Source: Flavobacteriia bacterium | GTDB lineage: Bacteria; Bacteroidota; Bacteroidia; Flavobacteriales; Flavobacteriaceae | NCBI GenBank assembly: GCA_030626085.1 | Contig: DAOUPQ010000034.1 | Location: 1-13,096, forward strand | DNA length: 13,096 nt | Direction of reading: 5' to 3' | Shown: positions 6,668-13,096 of the stretch, piece after piece | Layout: each line of letters starts with the position of its first letter | How positions within the stretch are numbered: the stretch's first letter is position 1 | Notes under the pieces: model-generated | The model's database searches: none | Told to the model about the DNA's origin: nothing | Seen by the model: the letters and a program-made list of their open reading frames with translations, nothing else | Made by a program: the position numbers and the translations under genes

Positions 6668-8476
6668 TTAAAGGTCTAATTTGAAAGTTTTTCTTAAAGT
6701 GATGATAGCACTATTTTTACTTTTTAATAATTCGTATTTTTCTTGAGTTGTATAGGCAATTTTGTTCGTTTCATTTTCATTAATGTTTACTTTAAAATCT
6801 AAACTGTAGTTGTTTAGTTTTTTGCGTAAATATTTTAATGCTTTGGGTCTGATCTTGTTAAGCTCGGCCTCCATTATCTTATTGGAGTAAGTAACATGAA
6901 TCAGATTACTTTTAACAACCGGTGTATCCGCATTTAAAATTGATGCGAAAATTTTATCACCATTTTTGTGAAGATATTCGATATATTCATGCCAAACTTC
7001 TAAAAAAGTATCATTTGTAAACGGATCATTTGGCAGATCTTTGGTGTTGCTAGTTTTACTTAATTTTGCCAGTTCAATAGCTTTTTCTTCCTCTTTATTT
7101 CGCTCAAGGCTTTTGATACTTAAAATTGATTTTCTTGGATTATTAGAAGTATATTGGAGATTGGGTTCAGGATCTTTTGGGACTGGAGTCGTCGTTTGTT
7201 TTATGCCTTCTTCTGGAGTTATTTTTGTTTTATTCTCAATATCTGATCCTGCAGAATAAGTACTTTTTTCTTCTGTAAATGAAGAAGTTACTTCTTTAAT
7301 ATTGGTTTTAGATTCCTGTTGAACTTTTTCGGGAATATCTAATTTTTCAGCAACAGCATAATATGCAAAATGGGCCGCAGGAATTATAAAGTGTTCAGAC
7401 TTTTTTTTTTCGGCATTAAATGTAATCGAAGCGATTTGCATTAATGTGAGCTCAACTAATAAACGTTGATTATTACTACTCTTGTATTTTATATCGCAAT
7501 CATTAGCCATATCAATTGCCCGTAGTAAAAAATTAAGATCGGCCTTGATTGCCTGATCAAGATAAAGTTTTTTAGCAGTATCACCTACTTCTAATAAGCT
7601 AATAGTAGCTTTATCTTTTGCAACCAAAAGATCTCTAAAATGTGAAGCTAATCCAGTTATAAAATGATGTCCGTCAAAACCTTTATCAAGAACATCATTA
7701 AAAGCTAACAACACATTAGGAATATCATTTTCGATTACCAGATCAGTAATTTTAAAATAGATATCGTAATCGAGAACATTTAAATTTTCAGTTACGTCTT
7801 GGCGGGTTAGATCTCTACCCGAAAAACTAACAACTCTGTCAAAAATAGAAAGGGCATCTCTTAAAGCACCATCAGCTTTTTGAGAAATGATGTGTAAGGC
7901 ATCATCTTCAGCATTTACATTTTCTTTTTTGGCAATTTTATGTAAATAATTTTTGATATCTATAACGCCAATACGTTTAAAATCAAATATTTGACATCTT
8001 GATAAAATAGTTGGGATTATTTTGTGTTTTTCGGTTGTGGCCAAAATAAAGATTGCATGTGCAGGAGGTTCTTCAAGTGTTTTTAAAAATGCATTAAAAG
8101 CTGACTGCGATAACATGTGAACCTCATCAATTATATAAACTTTATATTTTCCTGTTTGAGGTGGTATGCGTACCTGATCTGTTAAATTTCTTATATCATC
8201 AACTGAATTATTAGAGGCAGCATCTAATTCAAAAATATTAAATGCAAAGTCCTCATCTTCCGATATATTTTCACTGCTTTCCTGATTTATTCTTTTGGCC
8301 AAAATACGTGCACAAGTAGTTTTACCAACTCCTCTGGGCCCTGTAAATAATAAAGCTTGTGCTAAATGATTATTCTTTATAGCATTTTCAAGAGTGTTGG
8401 TAATGGCCTGTTGACCCACAACATCACTAAATTTTTGCGGACGATATTTTCGAGCAGATACTATAAAATGTTCCAT
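6668..8476 (-). CDS. dnaX: DNA polymerase III clamp-loader subunit gamma/tau
   Basis: DnaX is the ATPase of the clamp loader, which opens the beta clamp and loads it on primed DNA. Domain I-II (about 1-220) carries Walker A GPRGVGKT (46-53), the sequence ELDAASNNSVDDIR (83-96), Walker B YIIDEVHML (114-122), sensor 1 ILATTEKHKIIPTILSRCQ (144-162, with the SRC arginine finger) and a sensor 2-type GALRDALS (203-210). Domain III ends near residue 355. The four Cys of the classical zinc module are missing: residues 62-78 (RINQESSENISEDEDFA) contain none. Residues 385-480 are a low-complexity linker, and 480-602 form a tau-like C-terminal domain. A10 plus G at residues 356-359 forms a candidate slippage site that would yield a 360-residue gamma form. 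The gene follows the acyl-CoA ligase after 37 bases and precedes the antiporter by 48. Confidence 0.96.
   Translation of the reverse strand: MEHFIVSARKYRPQKFSDVVGQQAITNTLENAIKNNHLAQALLFTGPRGVGKTTCARILAKRINQESSENISEDEDFAFNIFELDAASNNSVDDIRNLTDQVRIPPQTGKYKVYIIDEVHMLSQSAFNAFLKTLEEPPAHAIFILATTEKHKIIPTILSRCQIFDFKRIGVIDIKNYLHKIAKKENVNAEDDALHIISQKADGALRDALSIFDRVVSFSGRDLTRQDVTENLNVLDYDIYFKITDLVIENDIPNVLLAFNDVLDKGFDGHHFITGLASHFRDLLVAKDKATISLLEVGDTAKKLYLDQAIKADLNFLLRAIDMANDCDIKYKSSNNQRLLVELTLMQIASITFNAEKKKSEHFIIPAAHFAYYAVAEKLDIPEKVQQESKTNIKEVTSSFTEEKSTYSAGSDIENKTKITPEEGIKQTTTPVPKDPEPNLQYTSNNPRKSILSIKSLERNKEEEKAIELAKLSKTSNTKDLPNDPFTNDTFLEVWHEYIEYLHKNGDKIFASILNADTPVVKSNLIHVTYSNKIMEAELNKIRPKALKYLRKKLNNYSLDFKVNINENETNKIAYTTQEKYELLKSKNSAIITLRKTFKLDL
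7395..7411 (-). other. Candidate programmed slippage/frameshift site in dnaX (A10G with immediate stops)
   Basis: On the coding strand the bases are G-A10-G-TCTGA, with the A run at 7410-7401. In frame this reads GAA AAA AAA AAG TCT GAA (E356 K K K S E). The last seven bases of the run (7406-7400) are A AAA AAG, the slippery heptamer of E. coli dnaX, in the same frame. One extra A or a -1 shift gives GAA AAA AAA AAA GTC TGA, ending after residue 360. One A fewer or a +1 shift gives AGT CTG AAC ACT TTA TAA, ending after residue 363. I see no Shine-Dalgarno-like stimulator upstream and no strong hairpin close downstream, which favours transcriptional slippage over ribosomal frameshifting. Confidence 0.6.
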
Positions 8477-8513
8477 TGTTTATTAAAAAAAATAATGAGA
8501 TCAAATATAAATA

Positions 8514-10289
8514 TTAACTATAGATCTTATCGTATAGATCTTTGTATTTCTTTAAAATTTCATCCCTTTTTGGTTTAAAAGTTGGTGTGAGTAAATCATT
8601 ATCTACACTCCAAAAATCGGGGGTAAGTTCTATTCTTTTTATTGTTTCCCATTTACCAAATTTTTTATTTCCCTCATCAACTTCCTTCATTATTCGTTCT
8701 TTAACTTCAGTTTTTGCAACAATTTCACTAAAGGATTCTCCAATATCAAGATTATGACGTTTTGCCCATCCTTTAACAAAATCGAAATTTGGTTGTATTA
8801 ATGCAGCGGCCATTTTTTGCCCTTCTCCAATTACTAGGATTTGTTCAATAAATCGTGATTGTTTCATCTCATTTTCAAGCAAAGCAGGAGCAATATATTT
8901 TCCACCTGAAGTTTTAAAAATTTCTTTTTTCCTTCCTGTAATTTTTAAAAATCCTTTGGCATCAACCTCTCCTTTATCGCCGGTATGAAAATAATCACCT
9001 GTCATAACTTCAGCAGTTCTTTTAGGGTCTTTATAATAACCTTGCATCACATTTGGACCTTTTATCAGGATTTCTCCATCATCAGCAATTTTAATTTCAA
9101 CATTATCGATTGCTGTTCCTACCGATCCAACCTGGAATAAATTATCTTTATACATATTTACTGATACAACGGGCGAAGTTTCGGTTAAACCATAGCCTTC
9201 CATTACTTGCATTTGAGCTGCAGTAAAAACCCTTGCCAGTCTGGGTTGTAAAGCAGCACTACCGGAAACCATTGTATGCAATTCACCACCCAACGCTTCT
9301 CTCCATTTGCTGAAAATAAGTTTATTGGCAAGTTCTAATTGTTTTTCGTACCACCATCCATTTGCTCCGTATGGTTCGTATTTTAACCCTAGTTCCACAG
9401 CCCAAAAGAAAAGACGTTTTTTTACGCCTGTAAGATCAGCACCTTTTGCGATAATACTGTCATAGATCTTTTCGAGTAATCGAGGAACAACACTCATGAA
9501 ATGAGGCTTGATCTCTTTTAAATTATCCGGTATTTTCTCAATGCTTTCTGCAAAATAGATTGAAATTCCACTTTGCATGTATAAATAATGCAGCATTCTC
9601 TCAAAAATATGGCATACAGGTAAAAAACTTAAAACTTTTGTTTGTCCTTCAGTAATTGGCAAACGAGGTTTGCTATCTAAAACATTAGTAACAATATTGT
9701 TATGGGAAAGCATTACCCCTTTTGGAATGCCGGTAGTACCGGAAGTGTATATTATTGTAGCCAGATCATTGTGTTTTACTTTATCTTTAAGTTTTTCTAC
9801 TTTATCTTGATTGTTTTCATCTTTGCCTAAATCTAAAACTTCTTTCCAATTCTTACAACCAGGGATATCTTCAAACGAATAGATCTCTTTTAATGTAGGT
9901 ATATCATCTTTAATTGCATTTGCTTTCTCAAATAGCACTTCATCAGAAAGGAAACAATGTGTTACTTCTGCATGATTAAATATATATTTGTATTCATTTT
10001 TACCGATAGTAGGATAAATAGGAATATTTACAGCTCCAATTTGTAAAATACCAATATCTAAAATATTCCACTCAGTACGATTTGTTGTGGAAATTATAGC
10101 AATTTTATCCTTTGGTTTGACTCCTAACCTCAATAAACCCCTGCTAATAGCGTTGGATTTGTTTACAAATTCTTGACTTGAGGTTGCAACCCATTTACCA
10201 TTGACTTTGGATACCAATGATTTTTCTAGGTTAAATTTTTCGAGTTGATAATAAGGAAAATCAAAGAGACGTTTTATTTCTATTGCCAT
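8514..10289 (-). CDS. Long-chain fatty acid-CoA ligase (AMP-forming, FadD15-like)
   Basis: This adenylate-forming enzyme activates fatty acids with ATP and CoA to acyl-CoA for lipid synthesis or degradation. The core motifs appear in order: ATP-binding loop YTSGTTGIPKG (181-191), GYGLTETSP (365-373), YFHTGD (433-438, ribose-binding Asp438), the hinge region GRKKEIFKTSGGKYIAP (452-468) and the C-terminal LTPTFKPKRDEI (567-578), which carries the candidate adenylation lysine. The 591 residues match bacterial long-chain synthetases of the FadD15/FAA1 type; there is no signal peptide. The ATG at 10289 fits the usual N-terminus. The best upstream -7 box is only TTATTTTG (10314-10307), one base off consensus. 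It is the first gene of the presumed operon with dnaX and the antiporter gene. The chain-length preference cannot be told. Confidence 0.93.
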   Translation of the reverse strand: MAIEIKRLFDFPYYQLEKFNLEKSLVSKVNGKWVATSSQEFVNKSNAISRGLLRLGVKPKDKIAIISTTNRTEWNILDIGILQIGAVNIPIYPTIGKNEYKYIFNHAEVTHCFLSDEVLFEKANAIKDDIPTLKEIYSFEDIPGCKNWKEVLDLGKDENNQDKVEKLKDKVKHNDLATIIYTSGTTGIPKGVMLSHNNIVTNVLDSKPRLPITEGQTKVLSFLPVCHIFERMLHYLYMQSGISIYFAESIEKIPDNLKEIKPHFMSVVPRLLEKIYDSIIAKGADLTGVKKRLFFWAVELGLKYEPYGANGWWYEKQLELANKLIFSKWREALGGELHTMVSGSAALQPRLARVFTAAQMQVMEGYGLTETSPVVSVNMYKDNLFQVGSVGTAIDNVEIKIADDGEILIKGPNVMQGYYKDPKRTAEVMTGDYFHTGDKGEVDAKGFLKITGRKKEIFKTSGGKYIAPALLENEMKQSRFIEQILVIGEGQKMAAALIQPNFDFVKGWAKRHNLDIGESFSEIVAKTEVKERIMKEVDEGNKKFGKWETIKRIELTPDFWSVDNDLLTPTFKPKRDEILKKYKDLYDKIYS

Positions 10290-10391
10290 AATATTTTATT
10301 TTACTGCAAAATAATTAATTTGATTGAATTATAAAAAGTTTTTTTGAATAAAATCTTAGATTTGAATTAAACACTACTCAATTCAAATGTT

Positions 10392-10399
10392 TATCTTTG
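10392..10399 (+). promoter_or_regulatory. -7 promoter element for pheT (TATCTTTG)
   Basis: TATCTTTG is an exact match to the Bacteroidota -7 consensus TAnnTTTG, 35 bases before the pheT ATG. No TTG sits at the ideal 19-21 base spacing upstream, so the -33 half is weak or absent. The leader between the box and the ATG is A-rich with no Shine-Dalgarno sequence, as expected in this phylum. Confidence 0.6.
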
Positions 10400-10400
10400 C

Positions 10401-10418
10401 ATTTCGAAAAATCGAAAT
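10401..10418. repeat. Perfect 7-bp inverted repeat in the pheT leader
   Basis: ATTTCGA (10401-10407) and TCGAAAT (10412-10418) are exact inverted arms around an AAAA loop. They sit directly after the -7 box, so they span the expected transcription start and could be an operator or a small 5' hairpin. No T-attenuator, leader peptide rich in Phe, or T-box is visible, so phenylalanine-responsive control is not indicated. Confidence 0.5.
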
Positions 10419-10434
10419 TAAATAAAAAACAAAA

Positions 10435-12867
10435 ATGAAAATATCATACAATTGGTTACAACAATTTCTAAAAGTAGATCTCGATACCGAAATAATTGGC
10501 GAAATTCTTACAGATCTAGGATTAGAAGTTGAAGGGATAGAAACGTTTGAAACTGTAAAAGGCAGTTTAAAAGGTATTGTTGTGGGTGAAGTTTTAACTT
10601 GTGAACAACATCCAAATGCTGATAGGTTAAAAGTGACAACAGTAGATCTGGGAAATGGAGAGCCAGTGCAAATCGTTTGTGGTGCTCCTAATGTAGCCGT
10701 TGGTCAAAAAGTTCCTGTAGCAACAATCGGCACAACCCTATTTTCTGAAAATGGTGAAAGTTTTAAAATAAAAAAAGGTAAAATTCGGGGTGAATTTAGT
10801 CATGGTATGATCTGTGCCGAAGATGAATTGGGTTTGGGTAAAAGTCATGATGGCATTATGGTTTTAGATGAAGAAATAAAATCAGGTACTGCCGCTGCTG
10901 ATATATTTGAAATAGAATCTGATAAAGTTTTTGAAATTGGTTTAACACCAAATCGTGCTGATGGAATGAGCCATTTAGGTGTGGCCAGAGATCTACGTGC
11001 CGGATTATTACAACAAAAAAGCATTAAAAAAGAATTGTTAACGCCATCTGTCAGTGATTTTCATGTTGATGAGCGCACTTTTAAAATTAATATTGAAGTT
11101 GAAGACAATAAGTTAGTACCCAGATATGCAGGAATTACCATAATTGATCTAACAATTGAAGAGTCACCAAAATGGTTGCAAGATAGGTTACTTTCTATAG
11201 GGCTAAAACCTATTAATAATGTAGTTGATGTTACCAATTTTGTTTTACACGGATTAGGGCAACCACTGCATGCGTTTGATGCCGGGAAAATTAGAGATGA
11301 TAAAATTGTAGTCAAGAATTTACCTACCGGTACAAAATTTACAACACTTGATGGTGTTGAAAGAGAATTACATGAAGATGACATCATGATCTGTGATGGA
11401 GAAGATAACCCATTGTGCATTGGTGGGGTTTTTGGTGGAGAAACTTCCGGTGTTACCAATAATACGACTAAAATATTTTTAGAAAGTGCTTATTTTAATC
11501 CGGTTTCAATTCGTAAAACAGCCAAACGTCATAGTTTAAATACAGATGCATCGTTTAGATTTGAAAGAGGAATCAATCCTGATACTGTTGCTTATGCTCT
11601 GAAATATGCAGCTATTTTAATTAAAGATATTGCTAAAGGAAAGATTGTATCAGATGTAATTGATGTTTATCCGGATAAAATTGAAGATTATCAAGTACAC
11701 CTCTCATACGAAAGAGCTTATAAATTAATTGGTGAAGAGATACCTGCTGACACTATTAAAAATATATTAGCTTCATTAGATATTAAAATTAATAACCAAA
11801 CTGAATCCGGTTTAGGATTGACCATTCCTTCTTATCGTGTTGATGTTACTCGCGAAGCTGATATAGTAGAAGAGATCTTACGTGTATATGGTTATAATAA
11901 TGTTGATACTTCAGCAAAATTAAATACTTCGATTTCATTTTCTGATAAAGTAACTAATGAAAAGGTTGAAAATATTATTGCTAATTTATTAACCGCTCAA
12001 GGTTTTAATGAATCAATGGCAAATTCTTTAACCAAGCCTGAGTACGTTTCATTATCAGAAAATTTAAAGGAAGATCACAGTGTTATTATGCTTAATGCTT
12101 TGAGCAGTGACCTGGAAGCAATGCGTCAATCATTATTATTTGGCGGATTAGAATCTGTTGCCTATAATATCAACCGAAAAAATAATTCGATAAAATTATT
12201 TGAGTTTGGAAAAACCTATCACAGATATGAAAGTGGATATTTCGAACCAAAACACCTATCACTAATTGTAAGTGGAAAAAGAACTCAAGACACATGGAAT
12301 GTAGACACTAAAGTTTCTGATTTCTTTTTTGTTAAGGGAATAGTTACATTATTGTTGTCTAAATTAGGTTTTGACAAATTAAAAACCTCAGCTACTAAAA
12401 ATGATGTTTTTTCTGAAGCGATTTCTTTGGGTTTTGGGAAAATTAAATTGGTTGAATTTGGTACTGTAAAACAAAATATTTTAAAAGAATTTGGTATCAA
12501 ACAAGAAGTGATCTATGCAGATTTTAATTGGGATAGTATTATGGAGAATATCGATAATAAAGATATGAATGTAAAAGCTTTATCAAAATACCCTGAAGTG
12601 AAGCGTGATTTGGCTTTGCTTTTAGATGATGAAGTAAAATTTTCTGATCTCTATAATGCTGCTTTTCAAAGCGAAAAGAAATTATTGAAAAATGTAGATC
12701 TTTTTGATGTTTATACCGGTGATAAATTACCAAAAGGCAAAAAATCTTATGCTTTAAGTTTTGTTTTACAAGATGAAAATAAAACTTTAACCGATAAGCA
12801 AATAGATAAGATCATGGAGAAATTACAAGGTACTTTTGCTAAACAGTTTAATGCAGAATTGCGATAA
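10435..12867 (+). CDS. pheT: Phenylalanine-tRNA ligase beta subunit
   Basis: PheT is the large subunit of the cytosolic alpha2-beta2 enzyme that charges tRNA-Phe; beta supplies tRNA binding and editing. The 810 residues show all expected parts: N-terminal MKISYNWL, an OB-fold tRNA-binding domain at about 40-155 (GEVLTCEQHPNADRLKV at 51-67), the B3/B4 editing domain at about 215-395 (KPINNVVDVTNFVLHGLGQP at 258-277, RFERGINPD at 375-383), the B5 domain at about 420-490 (PSYRVDVTREADIVEEILRV at 465-484), the catalytic-like core (EAMRQSLLFGGLE at 561-573) and the FDX-ACB anticodon-binding domain at about 715-810 (SKYPEVKRDLALLL at 717-730). The catalytic alpha subunit gene pheS is not adjacent, so the two subunits are not encoded as one operon here. 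pyrD follows after 48 bases. Confidence 0.97.
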   Translation: MKISYNWLQQFLKVDLDTEIIGEILTDLGLEVEGIETFETVKGSLKGIVVGEVLTCEQHPNADRLKVTTVDLGNGEPVQIVCGAPNVAVGQKVPVATIGTTLFSENGESFKIKKGKIRGEFSHGMICAEDELGLGKSHDGIMVLDEEIKSGTAAADIFEIESDKVFEIGLTPNRADGMSHLGVARDLRAGLLQQKSIKKELLTPSVSDFHVDERTFKINIEVEDNKLVPRYAGITIIDLTIEESPKWLQDRLLSIGLKPINNVVDVTNFVLHGLGQPLHAFDAGKIRDDKIVVKNLPTGTKFTTLDGVERELHEDDIMICDGEDNPLCIGGVFGGETSGVTNNTTKIFLESAYFNPVSIRKTAKRHSLNTDASFRFERGINPDTVAYALKYAAILIKDIAKGKIVSDVIDVYPDKIEDYQVHLSYERAYKLIGEEIPADTIKNILASLDIKINNQTESGLGLTIPSYRVDVTREADIVEEILRVYGYNNVDTSAKLNTSISFSDKVTNEKVENIIANLLTAQGFNESMANSLTKPEYVSLSENLKEDHSVIMLNALSSDLEAMRQSLLFGGLESVAYNINRKNNSIKLFEFGKTYHRYESGYFEPKHLSLIVSGKRTQDTWNVDTKVSDFFFVKGIVTLLLSKLGFDKLKTSATKNDVFSEAISLGFGKIKLVEFGTVKQNILKEFGIKQEVIYADFNWDSIMENIDNKDMNVKALSKYPEVKRDLALLLDDEVKFSDLYNAAFQSEKKLLKNVDLFDVYTGDKLPKGKKSYALSFVLQDENKTLTDKQIDKIMEKLQGTFAKQFNAELR

Positions 12868-12893
12868 ACAGGCTTAAGATTTTGAATATCTCC

Positions 12894-12901
12894 TATCTTC
12901 G
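12894..12901 (+). promoter_or_regulatory. Possible -7 element for pyrD (TATCTTCG)
   Basis: TATCTTCG differs from TAnnTTTG at one position and lies 14 bases before the pyrD ATG, within the 48-base gap after pheT. No -33 TTG is seen at the right distance. It may give pyrD its own transcript, or pyrD may simply be read through from pheT. Confidence 0.3.
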
Positions 12902-12915
12902 TAAAAACCTATATC

Positions 12916-13096
12916 ATGTACAAATCTGTAATTCGAAAAACACTTTTTAAATTTGATCCTGAAGATGTACATCATTTTACTTTTTCAATGTTAAAAACAT
13001 TTTTTAAATTTCCTTTTTCAGATAATATTTCAAAGCATCTCTTTCAGGTAAATGATAAAAAATTGGAACGTAAATTATTTGGTTTAACCTTTAAAA
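12916..13096 (+). CDS. pyrD: Dihydroorotate dehydrogenase (quinone, class 2), 3' end outside window
   Basis: The first 60 codons are visible, beginning MYKSVIRKTLFKFDPEDVHH and continuing with a hydrophobic FTFSMLKTFFKFPF, then NDKKLERKLFGLTFK. The short N-terminal amphipathic helices and the FDPE-x-x-H motif are typical of the membrane-associated class 2 enzymes, which oxidise dihydroorotate to orotate with a quinone acceptor, the fourth step of pyrimidine synthesis. The final LERKLFGLTFK leads into the conserved NPVGLAAG FMN-binding start, which lies beyond the window. ATG 12916 is the clear start. The catalytic Ser and FMN site are not visible, so activity cannot be judged. Confidence 0.88.
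   Translation, partial: MYKSVIRKTLFKFDPEDVHHFTFSMLKTFFKFPFSDNISKHLFQVNDKKLERKLFGLTFK

Noticed and set aside
7312..7384. Long-range stem ATTCCTG/CAGGAAT downstream of the dnaX A10 run as a frameshift stimulator
   Set aside because: Only 7 pairs with a loop of about 59 bases, starting about 15 bases after the slippery run; too weak and too far to rely on.
8519..8542. 10-bp direct repeat TATAGATCTT at the end of the acyl-CoA ligase gene as an attachment site
   Set aside because: It is largely inside codons for KDLYDKIYS, has only two copies 14 bases apart, and no integrase, tRNA or element boundary is present.
11061..11459. 132-codon open frame on the minus strand inside pheT
   Set aside because: It lies wholly antisense to the well-conserved editing domain of pheT, has a Ser/Pro/Thr-rich composition typical of a shadow frame, and has no promoter or recognisable motif.

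Overview
The window reads as a low-GC (about one third G+C) chromosomal segment from a Bacteroidota bacterium, most likely class Flavobacteriia. The support is the protein sequences (PheT, DnaX, PyrD, an FadD15-type acyl-CoA ligase), the A-rich leaders without Shine-Dalgarno boxes, and promoter elements of the TAnnTTTG type. Nothing in it looks like a large mobile element, phage or CRISPR locus. It is mainly a housekeeping region with a small accessory edge on the left.

Layout. At 2-268 is the C-terminal part of a HepT-like HEPN toxin gene cut by the window edge. A GC-rich tandem repeat tract (272-355) follows. A plus-strand group comes next: an RluA/RluD-type pseudouridine synthase (461-1483), a very AT-rich chloramphenicol-acetyltransferase-like gene (1562-2200), and yaaA (2197-2955), which overlaps the previous gene by ATGA. 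These converge on a minus-strand block. In transcription order that block is: long-chain acyl-CoA synthetase (10289-8514), dnaX (8476-6668), a CPA2-type cation/proton antiporter with a cytosolic TrkA-like tail (6619-4700), and a secreted GHL10-type glycoside hydrolase (4563-3040). The first three are 37 and 48 bases apart and look like one operon. The last has its own good promoter match. Divergent from the block, pheT (10435-12867) is followed by the start of pyrD (12916 to the window end).

Functionally the genes cover translation and rRNA modification (rluD, pheT), replication (dnaX), lipid activation (acyl-CoA ligase), pyrimidine synthesis (pyrD), ion homeostasis, oxidative-stress iron control (yaaA) and envelope or polysaccharide processing (GHL10).

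The most interesting signal is inside dnaX. A run of ten A residues ends in the heptamer A AAA AAG in the correct frame, exactly where the clamp-loader core ends, and both shifted frames stop within a few codons. This is the architecture used by E. coli (ribosomal -1 frameshift) and Thermus (transcriptional slippage) to make the short gamma subunit, and it predicts a 360-residue gamma-like DnaX here. Secondary points are loss of the zinc module in DnaX, a strong excess of AGATCT over TGATCA, a TTG start and a degenerate TrkA domain in the antiporter, and the AT-rich acetyltransferase coupled to yaaA.
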